Positions 46,104 through 58,779 of a stretch of 64,000 bases of DNA are shown here, one piece after another (the first letter of the stretch is position 1; every line of letters starts with the position of its first letter). A program made the position numbers and the translations under genes. The stretch is from the NCBI GenBank assembly GCA_015680685.1, contig MNCI01009093.1, positions 31,174-95,173 of the forward strand, given 5' to 3'. Below the pieces are notes generated by a model that worked only from the letters and a program-made list of their open reading frames with translations, was not told where the DNA came from and ran no database searches. The DNA is from Gnetum montanum. Its lineage: Eukaryota; Streptophyta; Gnetopsida; Gnetales; Gnetaceae.

Positions 46104-46331
46104 CACCTATAGGTGTAGGGCAAGTGGTCAAGATATTCATCTCTTAGTTGGGAGATTGTGGATTTGATTTTTGCTTATGCTTCTGACTATGGCAATAGTG
46201 GAGTAGCCTTGTGGTAGGACCTTTTTTATTTATGAGTTACATCTACCTTGCTATGTGGGTAGGGGTTGTGCTCTCAATTCTAAGTTGTTTTGCAAAAATA
46301 AATAAATAAATAAATAAAAACAAAAACAAAA
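46104..46331 (+). mobile_element. tRNA-derived SINE (likely)
   Basis: The A-box-like TAGGGCAAGTGG is at 46116-46127 and the B-box-like GTGGATTTGATTT at 46158-46170, in the order and spacing of a tRNA-type Pol III promoter. A body of about 130 bp follows, then a (AAAT)n / A-rich tail at 46294-46331. A short ACACTA occurs on both sides (about 46093 and 46331), too short to prove a target duplication. Family not identified. Confidence 0.55.
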
Positions 46332-48669
46332 CACTAAGCTAGAAAGTATACATACTTTAGATAAATTTGAATCTAACATATTATAAAAGAAAACTGGTAT
46401 TCTGATATTGTAAATAAATAATTTGCATTTGGTTGATGGTATCACAAACAACATATGCTTATAGATTTAAGTTTGGCATTTGATCATGTACATGAAGTAA
46501 AATTACATCGAACAAAAAAGTCAAATGATGGTAAAAGTTAAAATAATAGTTTTTAAGAAACTATTAAATAAACATTGTCATTACATGACTAAGGTACTTT
46601 AGAATTGTCATTACATGACTAAGTTATGTTGTCCTTTATATTCTTTATCAACTTGAACTTTCACACTACCAAATGAGGTAATAGTGAATTTCAAATATTC
46701 ATTAAATAGTTGAGCTCAACTAAAAGAAAAGTCAAAACATTTTTCTATTAAAATGAAAATAAGGTATTAATCTTAACATTATATCTAAGCTATAGTTTGA
46801 AAAGAATATCCCAACAAATGAGCAAATGTGTTAGGGTGTTGTCTACATTCAAATTAATCACATTGTAATATTAGTGGTTCATTCAAATTAATCACATTAT
46901 AACAAATCATGGTGATGTTATGCAACCATCTTATGAATATTAAGGAATTTTAGTAACATTTTTATATGTTTATCCTTTAAAGAAATAAATTTTTAGCTAT
47001 GAAACATTTTCAAAAGTACACAGAAATAGCTTTGTATCAAGAACCTTTAAAGGAATTCATGCATTTATTATATTTCAATAAGAATTTGGTTGTGAAATAT
47101 TTTCAAAAGAACATAGAAAATGACAAATATTGAAACTCACCTTAAATTGTTCATTTTAAAAACTTTTAGGAGACTTAGAAGCACCTATTTATTATGAAAA
47201 TTTTGTTGGCTTATCATCAATGTCCCTTGGCCAATGTCATAAATAGTCACTATGTTTTAAAAATAAAAACCTTCATCCATTCAAATTCATATAAAAGGAT
47301 TTTTGTGAAAAAACCCTTAAAGATTATAAATATATAATAAAAATTAAGCTTTTACATATATTTATTTGGATAAAGTAGAAATCTCACATATTTCCCATTG
47401 CGAGAATTAGTGTTGTCATTCAAATAGTTATTGTAACTTGGATTGATCTCATGGTCATAGGATAAAAAAAAAACAAATTCTAAAGTAATCCTAAATTTGA
47501 AATTTCAATCTTTATTAGCCATAGCATTTGTCCCATATTGTAACAATTGATTTAAAAATCCTATTCAACTAGATTATGAAAAAGGTCAAAATATTCATGC
47601 TTTCAAGGAAAAATATATAGGATACTATGGACAACGTCCATTTAGGTATTGTGAAGAAACATATTCAGCTATATAAGAGGATGAACATAGGCTAAGGCAT
47701 GCATACATGGCATGGAAGGTATGGATGATATGATACATCATTTACCTTGTGAAAATGCTAACCATATGTGGAAGTGGAAAGGATAATTTGACCATGTTGA
47801 CTAGGTGCATTAACAAGTTTTTAATAGTTAAACTTAATTGACTTGATATCCAAACACCTCTAGTCAAATACACTATTTATCATTGTTTGTGCTTTAAAAC
47901 CATGGTCTTTGATAATTAATTTAAATTAAATATAGTTTGAAGCTATTATGCCTGAACAAAGAATTGCAAATGTTCATGTAATTAAAATGATAAATCATAC
48001 TATGATAAAAACAATGCCCACGATAAACCATATAAATCATGGTTAATGACTGCATTAAATATTAGCAATACCCTAGCCTCAAAAACCATAACACGTGAAT
48101 GTGCTCTCCCTGGGTTTATCATGGCTGAAGCAAACAAAAGCTTGCCAATATTAATTTGGGAAGGGCAGGGGTACTCGTAGACTTCATCTTGTTGGGAATC
48201 ACTATATCTACTAGAAACAGAAGTTCTCTCTGGATAATCCAAGGTACAGTGGAGAACACAGAAATGTCGAAGGAAGCCCAAAGTTGCGTAGATTTTTATC
48301 TTCTTCAGCTGACGTTTCTTGGTTGAAAAGTCTACAGCTTGAAAAGTCTACAAAATTTTTTATGGAATCAGTAGTAAAGGAGACAGATTAGAAAGTGACA
48401 TGCCGAATACTTGACGTAACTCGTGAGTCATAAGTTAATGGTTTCTGTACTTCTTTCCGGTTCCACAACCATGCACATGACCGAATCTGAGCCTTCAGTG
48501 TCCGTGTTAATCTAACTTCCAAAGAAGACAAATTAACAGTGTTTCATTGCATTCTTTTATTAAGATAACAAAATTCTGTATGAATGATCCTACAAGCTTC
48601 ACTCTGACAGGTTCTTTCTCACTTTGAGAGCAGGTTTTCAGAATTCTAAGTTTCTGACCGTGGAAAAAT
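46332..48669. other. spacer, AT-rich, then upstream region of receptor kinase gene
   Basis: No recognised gene. From about 48000 the composition is less AT-rich. The missing first exon (signal peptide) of the receptor kinase would be expected at about 48000-48660 but was not identified. Confidence 0.45.
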
Positions 48670-51600
48670 TTGCAGGTTTTTTGAATATTGCTCGCGGATC
48701 TAAATTCAATTTTTCAGATGATGGACGATTGGTTTGGCTGCCAGATACAAAATACATCAAATTCGGCCAAGCACAGCGCGTCTCTAAAATTTTGTCCTCC
48801 AAGTATGTTTACATTTACATGCAAATTCTGAGAAAGTTTTCCAAACCTCTGAACAAATCGTCCATCGTTCATAATTGGCCTGGTCTGTTTAATTATTCTG
48901 TTGAATCGACAAGTTGGATAGACACGCTTTTGAATATGAACATATTCTGGTGGCCATGTATATATATATATACCTTAACTGAATGAGTGAGGCAAGGGAT
49001 CCATTCGTAACTGCCAGTCAGAAGATCGAGGTCAAGCATGGTATGCACAGGTGGGCAAAGCCAAAAGTTATGCTTAGTGCATTACTGCGTATATGAGCTT
49101 TCATGGCAAACTTTTTGAAGCATTGTGCAGTGTCAATTAGCGTCTGGAAAGTTGTCTGGAGCTCCGGGCTGCAAAGCCTTCCGATACAAAACAAGTGTTA
49201 AATATTTGATTTTATAGCAATTTGCATGAATTTTAAAAAATGTTTACAGTTCATAAAAAAATAACTGAGTATTCAAAATAGTGAAAGGTCAAAGAAATTG
49301 CCTTGATTAACTTGCGGTGGCTAAAAACTCCGACTGCAGGACAATTATGTGATGCTGTAAAGATTCTGGATAATCATGCAGCGCTGTTAAATACCCTCCT
49401 TAATCTAAATTGTTTAAAATATATTTTTACCTGTGATTTTAGCATGCAATAGGCAAGACAGTTAATAATGAGCAGTTAAGGGTTTCAATTATCAGGTCGA
49501 CATCACTAAATAATCAACAAATACACAAGTTAGCCTTTCAAATTGTAATTTTCTGCATTACCAGGGACCTATGTACGTCCTATTTTACATAAAAGAAACA
49601 AAGGGTACCATTGTTTGGAAGCGTTAATTTCCACACCAAGAAACAAAGGGTAATCACTAATTGCTGCATGGGCCCGGGTCCATAACTCTGCATTTGTTCA
49701 TATTCAGCGAGGAAGATATTTGGTCCATGAAAATCTAATTAGTTGGATTGGGTCTCTGTGGCTGAAATGAAGAACACTTCATCTCTAGTCGCCAGACTCG
49801 ATATTGTGGGTGAAGATGGAGGAAGAGTAAGGTACGCTTCTCTATACATTCGGGTTTTCCAAGTTATCGTTATTTAAAAAAAAAGAAAAATAGCAAAAGG
49901 GAAAGAAAAAAAAACTGGAAAGGTAAGGTAAGTCTTAAGTGATTTGATGAACTTTAAGCCTTTTAAATCAAAACAAGATCTGGATTGGCATCAGCTTAGA
50001 ATCCTGAGAATCTTGACTTTAAGAGATTCACAAAAATTTAAACAATTGCAAAAAGAATCTTGAAAAGTAAAACTATAATTCTAGATTTAACATGTTAAAA
50101 GTAAATTTCAAAGTAAAATTAAATCAAGTTTAAAAAGTAAAATGAATCAAATAAACAGTTTTATAGCATTGTTTCTGTTTATTGAGAATAAGTATATATT
50201 TTTTCCTCAAATTCATGCCTGCTAACAGTGAAAATTACTTGGGAACGTGATTTCAAATGGCCAACCAGGATTTCCAAACACTCTAATGGTGAAAATTTGG
50301 GAGAAATGGTGATGCCGGTTTCTAACATTGCTCTTCTAATTTACTGTTCAGGTATCTGGATGATAATTTTGATTGCATCCGGTATTCTGTGAATTTACCA
50401 ACAGCTGCGCTTTGAAATCTACCTCTTCAGAAATTGATGCAAACTCCACTGACGTTCCTCCGTCTGCTGTGATGCAGACAGTTCAACTTCTTGATGCTTC
50501 ATCGCCTGTAGTTTTTGGCCCACTTGATCCAACTTTGAGCATATTGTTGCTGCTCTATTTTTATGATGTTGAGGATATGACGGAATCCATTACTTTCAAT
50601 GTTGCCCTTGATGGCACTGTCATAATAAACAACCTGTCGTTGCTGCCGATCCACAGCATAGTGGAGGTTTCAGAGGTGGGAAAATGCCATAACAGAATAT
50701 GTAACCTATCTTTGCAAACTACCGATGGCACTGCTGCGGTTCCTTTAAATGCCCTTGAAATTTATAATCTGGTCGATTCAAAAAAGGCTACAGACCACTC
50801 TGAAGGTCTAAATAAAATACTTGCCTTTTCATTATATATGCTGTCCTTTTTAACTATCCTATTTTTTAATCACCAATGATTATTCCAGCCATTAATGCTC
50901 TGAGAAACAGAGAAAGACTTTGGCTTTTCATAGTTTTGTAAACCCTGTTTAATGAAATCGAATAGTGATGTATGCCTGTGTGATGTGATTATGAAAACGT
51001 GCAGTGCAGGTACTGAATGAGCTGAGATCAAAATTTGAGTTGAACTTCACCTCGTGGGTTTCTGATCCATGTTTTGTAATTCCCTATGAAAGTGAGTTTC
51101 ACATCGGCGAACTTCTTTTTTAATTCTTTGTTATTTATATAAATTTGATTATTTAATCCTACTCAGAACACCATGTAATTTTCTTAAATGTCCAATGGCT
51201 CGAAACAGTTCACAGAGATAATAAAATTTCAATTTTACTAATATTTCAATTTTTCTCCCATTCTATAAAAAGTCTGAAATGTGAATTCTTTTCAAGCCAA
51301 AATTAGTAGAATCTAATAAATGATGTCATGTTGGCAGTTACTTATCTGGCAAAAATCTCAGCCAGCGTATACCTCAGAGCATTGCAAAGGTGACTGGTTT
51401 AAAATACTTGTATGTATATACTGTGTTTATCTTCCAATGGAATTTCTAGTTGCTATGATTTTTGCTTGTTAAATGTTGAGTGTATAATTGTGATCTACTG
51501 AACGTTGATTAACTTACAGAGACTTTTTCAACAATCAGTTGGATGGACCATTACGAGATTTGTCAAGACTCACCCACTTGCAAAAAATGTGAGCCGAAAT

Positions 51601-53732
51601 TTCAATGAATTGATGTATGATCTGTATGTGTACCGAAACAGTATGTTGAAGTTGCAGCTATTTTGCAGAAGTTTGGAAAATAAGAAATTGAATGGAACTC
51701 TGCCTGCATGGTTATCTACCCTGAATATCTACCCTGACTAATCTTGAGGAGCTGTAAGTTGACTTGCTTATGAAATTAAAATTGAAATTAAAGCTTTATT
51801 GCTAGATTCTATAATTTATTGCAAGGAGAAAATCATAATTTTAAAGTATCTAACTGCAATGAGACTTCCATGAAATATTCCAAGTCTATTGCTAACAATA
51901 ATTTTAGCAGAGAAATCACACCTCAAATGGCTCACCTGGGTGCTAAATTCAACTAATGTTTTTAAGTTACTTTTGTGTATAATGGCAATACCTTTTCTTT
52001 TTATAACTGAAGACACAGGATGATATAAAGGGCTGTCAAATTATATGCAGCTTCTCTGACAACCAATACCTTATTTCTAAATGAAAGGCCCCTAAATCAA
52101 AGGGGCACGGGCACCTGAATACCAAAGCCATGGTGCAATTTTGGTGATGATTACAATCATAACGTGGATATCCTATGCTGGTTTCAGAAAATACAAGACT
52201 AACAGGGCTAAAGGCAAAGGTATAGTCCATAACTCATAATTACTTTGTACAAAAAGTGTTTACCACCTCAATTTAAAATTTTATATAAAAATGATGATTT
52301 AAGAACCCTAATATAGCTATAAGTTTTTAAAGAATCATCATCAAAAGTGAAGATACACAAGTCATCACAGTGTAAATTGTTCACAATGAAAGAGTTCATA
52401 TCATCCACCCAAGATTTTTAGCATGAAATTGGATGTGGTGGATTTGGATTAGTCTTCCATGGAAAATTTTCTAATGGATAAGAAGTTGCTGTCAAAGTTC
52501 TAGTGGAATTTTCTAATCAAGGAACCAATGAATTTCTTAATGAGGTAACTAAATTTAAGTGTTTTCTTCAGTATAAAACTATGGATGTTGTGGTAGGCAT
52601 TACTATTATACCACATGTATTATCTTAACTCTTAAGCATAATAAAATTAGAAGACCATAGTATTAGATGTGTTTAAACATAAACATTTTGTAAATGACAT
52701 TTGACAATTTACAATAAATAGATTCTAACTATAAAGGGACCGTTTACATAGAAGAAGTATTTTCATTATATGAATATTGAATACATTTGTTGTACTTAGG
52801 ATTTATTATTACAAATGTATTTTGTATAACCTAATTTATCTTCCATGTCTTCTAATTTTATAAAAACATAATAGAGAGAAAGGGTTGGGAGAAATGTGGA
52901 AAGTTGTAGAAAAGGAAAGTGTAAAGAGCCAGATGTCCCAACACTCTAAAGAGTTATAAATAAGGTTATGCAATATTTAGTAAATATGGGCTTAAATCAT
53001 AATGGAAGGCGACTTGCTCCTTTGAAACATTCATAAAGCAACCTCACACTCTGTGTGCCTAGGTATGAGTTGAAAATAGCTTATTAATATTATTCATTTA
53101 TTTAATAAGGGAGTTTTTGATCTTTTTTATGGTAGAAATCTTGGCAAACAATAACTTTGGCTATTGAAAATAAGCCTATAGTTTTGGCAGTGATACCTAA
53201 ACTGAAAATTTTTAGTTGCTAACAATAGCACTTTCTGGTAATTTTTCTACAAGAAAGGTAATTTTCCTGCAAGAAAATTTCGAATTAGTTTAATTTGTTA
53301 ATATATTTGTCCATTTCCATAAGGTTTAGCCTACTTATTAGAAGCTAAAGGTTGTAGATATGACTTTTGTACGAATTAAGTCATGAGAATATAGCAAAGC
53401 TCTTGGGCTATTGCAATGATTCTGGTGAACTTATGTTGGTATACAAATACATGCCAAATAGATCCCTCAAGGATCATCTTTATGGTATTTGGTGTATGGT
53501 ATTCGGTGTTTTTTTTTTTTTTGCCCCCACTGATCATTCTAGTTTCAAATTTTCACTATGTTAATTTGAAAATGTTGAATAGGCATGGATGTTAGTTTAT
53601 TTAATTTTTATTTTTAACTCCCAAACAAAAGAGCTTATTTAATTTTTATTTTTAGCTCGCAGGGAGCTCTGAAGGTTGAACTAACATTTTTATTACAGAT
53701 GAGGAAAAATGCCATTTGGAACTACCGTGGAA

Positions 53733-53782
53733 GGACAGACTTCAGATCACCCTGCATGGACAGACTTCAGATCACCCTCCAT
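53733..53782 (+). repeat. 25-bp tandem duplication in kinase exon
   Basis: 53733-53757 and 53758-53782 differ at one base. It duplicates the RLQIT segment and shifts the frame. Confidence 0.9.
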
Positions 53783-54308
53783 GCTGCTCTTGGTATATAA
53801 ATGTCATTTATAATTACAGGCCTGTTTGAAGTTTGAACCTTTTATTCAAATAATAAACTATGCCCTGACTTTTTTCCCCATTTTTTTAAAAATCATCTCT
53901 CAAGGGCTGCACTATCTGCACCTGGAATGCAAACCCAGGATAATCCACAGAGACTTGAAATGTGCGAATATCTTGGCTGACAAAACTCTCAATGGAAAGC
54001 TCTCAGATTTGGGTATCTCCACAGGAATAGTTGAGAATGTTTCCCACATAACTACGACTGTTAAAGGTGCACTGGGATACCTGAATCAACACTGAAAACT
54101 GTCTTATCCCTGTTTGTAGATAATAGATACTCTACCGTAAATCTATAATTGCAGTAATCCAATGTCATTTTCTTAAACCATATAATAATGAAGACCATGA
54201 TATTGGCAGGTATTAAATGACAGGCATGCTTACTGAAAAAAGTGATATATATAGCTTCGGAGTGGTGCTGCTGGAAACTGTGTGTGGCTTAAGCCATTGT
54301 CAGCAGGG

Positions 54309-54364
54309 TATTAACTAAGAACCACCAAAAATTAATTATTAACTAAGAACAACCAAAAATTGAT
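54309..54364 (+). repeat. 28-bp tandem duplication in intron
   Basis: Two near-identical units 'tattaactaagaac(c/a)acc' in the receptor kinase relic. Confidence 0.85.
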
Positions 54365-54831
54365 TATTTGAATATTATTAGCATTTTATGAAATTGTTAG
54401 AATTTATTATTTAAAAGACAAAATATCATATATCTTAAACAGGTCATGTATTGATACAGAGGATCCTGAGCTTGTCCAGCTTTCCTCGATAATTGACAGT
54501 AGATTGAAAGCAAAATTTGTAAGCACAAACTCTATACCTATGGTGACTGGGCTGGCCCTTAAATGTGTAAGATGGGAGGGCACATTTGAGGCTGGTTATC
54601 AAGGAAGTCATGGAAATATTAAGTGAGGCTTTGGCAGGCAAAGAAAATGCGTTGTCTGACATTGGTATTTCTGCAAACTCAGCTCCTTCTGCACTGCATT
54701 TGAGCATTAACAGAAGTACTAACTCTGACAGAAGTACTAACTCTGGGTCCTGTAGCTTGAGCCAGTGTCCTGAATCTTCTTCCTATCTGGAGAATTCTGT
54801 TGAATATGGACCTGCATTTGAACCTGTGTGA

Positions 54832-56017
54832 TGCAGAACATTACATGTAAGTTGTAAAGCTGAGGTCTGTACACATTTCCAACATACGGAGTCTTGCATA
54901 CTTTCAGCTTTTGTAGATATTATTGAGAAACTAGATCAAACTTGATGTTGGACTCATTTCTGAATACAAGAAAAGAAAACAGGGGATAACAATGAAAACG
55001 AAATTTCAACTTTCTAAGTCAACGTATCGGAAAAGTCATTGCTTGTGACTAAAAAATAGAAATAACATTTCTTTCATTACAATTAATAAGCCTTTGTTTA
55101 ATCATAAAGTTATTTTAAATTCATTTTCAAGCTTTTTTGTTTTCATTATAGGCTTATGAGATATGACTAACATGATTAGCTTATTGTTTGAAAACTATGA
55201 AGGCCCCCCAGGTTGGGTGAAGGAAAGGTTGCTAAATCACTATTCTAGGAAAGCTACCAAAAGGAAAATAAAAAAAGACATGATAAAAAAAATATTAAAG
55301 AAGATATGAAGAAATTATAAATAAATAAAGATATAGCTCTTCATGGACGTGAATGGCTAAAAAGAACTTGTGTAGCAAACCCCATTTTCTTAGACAAGGT
55401 TATGATGATGATGAATATTTAAATCATAGGTGATGTTTATTTTTTGAATATAATACACTACATGATGTTTGAAGGTATACAATGGGTTGAAGTTATATTC
55501 TGCAACCTAAGTGTTTGAAACTTTCAAGGGTTTCTTTCTACAAGCCAAGTGTTTGAAGTTTGTAAATATGGAGGGTTTTCTCTTTTGCAGGCAAGTGTTT
55601 GAAATTGTATGAATCTTGACAGTTGCATAAGTGAATCTAATTTATCCAGAATTATCATTCCTCTATAGGGGATTTTAAATTTCCCCTAACTTCTCTTAAT
55701 GATGATCAAATTTTTGCTTCTTTTACCAATGCAAAACTTTCTATTAATTCTCATAATGCACATTTACTAGCTAAAGATCATAAATTTGCAATACCTTCTT
55801 TTACTACTGTTGATGCAAATAAGACACCTAATTTTGTTCTTTTTGATATAAGTCATTGCTTGCTAATCTTACAACATGACATTTGGTCATTTAAATTTTG
55901 GGTTGCCCAATTTGTAATCAAAATTTCACTTGCAATTAATTGATGTGATATAGAAATACAAAATTTGAGTCATTTATGTGAGGTACTATTCTTATTTTTT
56001 CCTACTTGTTGAGCTAG
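54832..56017. other. spacer
   Basis: No gene recognised. Diffuse 'caagtgtttgaa' repeats occur at 55505-55610. Confidence 0.5.
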
Positions 56018-57640
56018 GTAATGCTTCAATGGTGCAAGGTGCCCTAAACATAGAATCATTTATATGTAAGCATCTAGTGTTGATTATTCATAAATAGAGA
56101 CAAGATTTTGATACTTAAGCTAAAAAATATTTTAAAGTTCTATGTTTTTTCAAGCAATTTAATCTAAAAAAGTCAAGGGTTAAAAAGGAATATCAAATAG
56201 AATCATAACTCAAAAGGTAGTAACTGGACCATCTCGAAAGAAACTCATGAAGCTTATATATATGAAATGTCTCAAAGCTTATATTAATACTAAAACTAGG
56301 GGCTTTACAATATACTTGAATAAAATATTGAACAGCGCTCAAGTTATTTTTATTACTCTTAATAATAAAGAACAAATATTAATAATTTATCATTTTACAA
56401 TTCCTAAAGATAAACCTATGATCTTGTTTGTCTTGAGAAAGATAATATTTCAAAGTATAACTAAGAGGTTTGGTAATAAAAATAATCACATATGTAGCAA
56501 GAGGACAATTATGTCTTCTCCTTCAACTAATTGAGGTAAATGTATTTAAACTTATAAAGCAAGAACATTAGCATTAATTTTACAATTAACATTCAATAAA
56601 ATTTTTAGTAGCCAATTAGCAATCTTAACTCTATTATAATTTTAGCATAAATTTTATCAAACTTTCATCAATCATTTAAGGTAAATCTTTTAAAAGAGTT
56701 TCCTTCTATATTTTGAACAGTTTTTTTTACCAAAATCATTTGAAAAATCTTTTAGTTAAAGCATGTAGCTTGAACCACTCAAGTTCTAAAAAATCTTAAG
56801 ATACATGTAGTAAAATAGTTTTAGGGTTTAACATTCTTAAAATTGATATCTAGAATAAAGAGGATAAAAACATATACTCACATTATTATTAAAAGCACGT
56901 ATAAAAAGGTACATTAACAACCCATTGTGTTATGTATTGTCCTTTCTTTAAAGCTCTTAGACTTAAATATAATTTTTAGGCAACAACTTTGCCATATTTT
57001 TTTTTAGCTAGACATGGCAATTTTGAGACATTTTCTTGATAAGGTGTTCAATAACCATCATGGCTATATCAAAGCTTTTTAATATTTATTTTGTTCTATA
57101 GACCCTTGTGGTCTCACAAGGACATAATTAAGCATTTCCATTTCCATTTCCAATAATAAATTTTTTTTAAAAGGTAAAAGATAATAAAAACTAAAAAATA
57201 ATCCTTGTAAAAGAATGGGAGTTACATAATTTCTACTTATAAAATGTACATGATTCACTTAAAAAACAAAAAAGACAATAATTATGTAGTAACACAAGCC
57301 TTCATGCACAAAATGATTTAGCCATAAAAGGCTTGGAAGATTATTGGATTTGTTTCCATGGTAAAATGTTCTCTGTTATAGTGAGGGTTATATACAGTGC
57401 TTGTAATGCAAGAAGTGTTCTTTACACTTGTTCTCAACATCTTTGTCAGAGTTAAAATATAATTCTTTGCAATGAAGCTTACTTGACCTCGAGTGAATCA
57501 AAAAAGCTTATCTCTAGTGCAAACTTATCAAAACCTGCAATATAATCCATCAAAAATAAGATCCATCCTTAATCTATCTCAAGGAATCTAGACATCCATA
57601 CTTGGTCTATCTCAAGGAATTCTAGATTGTTTGATCTTAT
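56018..57640 (+). repeat. long direct repeat, copy B (partner 13975-15870)
   Basis: Colinear with copy A and in the same orientation, 42 kb away. It lacks the internal tandem duplication. Confidence 0.85.
56247..56534 (+). pseudogene. unknown conserved reading frame, copy B
   Basis: Open for 95 residues: MKLIYMKCLKAYINTKTRGF, TIYLNKI, AQVIFITLNNKEQI, PKDKPMILFVLRKIIFQSI, RTIMSSPSTN, then TGA followed by GGTAAATG. A 10-bp deletion relative to copy A joins the two halves into one frame. The flank resembles a splice donor, and 'tttttaggcaacaactttg' at about 56975 an acceptor. Family unknown. It may be a chance survival of an exon of a duplicated gene. Confidence 0.4.
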
Positions 57641-57663
57641 TTCTAGATTTGTTGTTTTAGACT

Positions 57664-58520
57664 TGATGATTGGTTGGGTATTCCAAAACTCAACCATTTA
57701 AGTTACAAGTATTTACATGTGCCCAAATCAAAATCCTCAAATGGGCAATGTAAGTATACTAGTAGTTGATGTTCATTTTGTGATCATTGTCTTTCCACTT
57801 AGAGTTGGCAAGTTACAAATTGTATGGTTTAACTCTTAGTGAGGTATATGATATACTGATGTTGTTTGAGTAGAAATATCCTAAGTGCTAACATGGTAAA
57901 AATGATTATAAATTCTAAGTCTAAGTGCAATGAAAATGTAAAACTATTCTATCTTATTGACAATAAGTATCCGTTCATGGTTTTCCGTACACATCCTAGG
58001 TTGATGCAACTATTATTGGGATTACCAAGTAACTTCACAGCTGAGCAAATCAAGCAAAGTCATTACTGGATTACTAAATAGTTACACTTTATGCTCAAAA
58101 CTAGTCATACTTATTCCATCTTACTAATAGAGTTTGGAAAAGTAAAGGAATTTGTAAAAGTAAATGACTAAATAAAAGTAAACATGATGAAAAGTGAAAT
58201 TCTGCTAAGTGAATAGCTACAATGATGAAAGAAAATCTTTATCTTTATTTATCTTCATGAATTGTACCCAAGAACAATCCACTCAAATAAATATTTCGTA
58301 CAACTATAATTCACTACACTATGGGCATTCACTGCAACTCTAATTCATGAGAACAAATTGTACGAATTTTGCTAAGTGTTGGCAAAAAGTTTCTTTCATA
58401 TGACAGTGTGTTGGCATTTATAAGCATGATCATAGCTACTACATTGCATCTATAATGACATATGTAGAGGTACAATATCATAACTACAGTATCTTATGCT
58501 TACATAGAAAAATTTTATCA
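57664..58520 (-). repeat. 3' LTR of minus-strand Athila-like element (857 bp)
   Basis: It begins TGATGATTGG on the plus strand (aligned with TGATGAGTGG at 8174) and ends AATTTTATCA at 58520. It shares 'gtgaggtatatgat', 'cgtacacatcc' and 'ctatgggca' landmarks with the other family LTRs. Confidence 0.8.
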
Positions 58521-58540
58521 TGCCTCCATGATTGACTAAA
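58521..58540 (-). other. polypurine tract region
   Basis: The minus strand reads GTCAATCATGGAGGCA directly before the LTR start, preceded by AACTTGAGGATGAGTTTTT as in the plus-strand element (10684-10701). Confidence 0.65.
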
Positions 58541-58779
58541 AACTCATCCTCAAGTTAAAAAAAGGGAGGATAGTGTTCTTTACAAACTTGACAGTTCTGT
58601 ACAAGCTTTGGCATTGTGACTTGTATACATAAATGACTTTACTATGAATGCTACATTGTGGTTTTAGTGATGTTTACAAAATTATCATGTAGCACGTGAT
58701 TAATACATATGATAAAAATATATCAAAACAAAATAAAAAAAAACATTGGATCTTGATGTAGTTTTTATGTTCTAGGTGG

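Larger units (their letters stand above)
48670..54831 (+). pseudogene. malectin-like LRR receptor-like kinase (LRR-I type), decayed
   Basis: The plus-strand exon order is complete. The malectin-like part is at 48675 (GFLNIARGSKFNFSDDGRLV, WLPDTKYI) and 50350-50800 (STDVPPSAVMQTVQLL...). An LRR N-cap-like exon is at 51012 (VLNELRSKFELNFTSW). LRR pieces are at 51340-51740 (YLSGKNLSQRIPQSI; NNQLDGPL; NKKLNGTLPAWLSTL). The membrane span is at about 52130-52190. The kinase has GCGGFGLVFHGKFSNG then stop and EVAVKV (52430-52498), ELSHENIAKLLGYC (53373), IIHRDLKCANIL (53943) and LTEKSDIYSFGVVLLE (54225). The C-terminal tail ends at 54831. The layout matches Arabidopsis LRR-I kinases such as At1g67720 (family knowledge). 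Lesions: stops, a frameshift near 50370, SDLG in place of DFG, and several small tandem duplications. Retained introns mean it is an unprocessed gene relic. Confidence 0.85.

Noticed and set aside
48000-48281. 93-residue minus frame upstream of the receptor kinase
   Set aside because: No recognisable domain and no start context; left as spacer.
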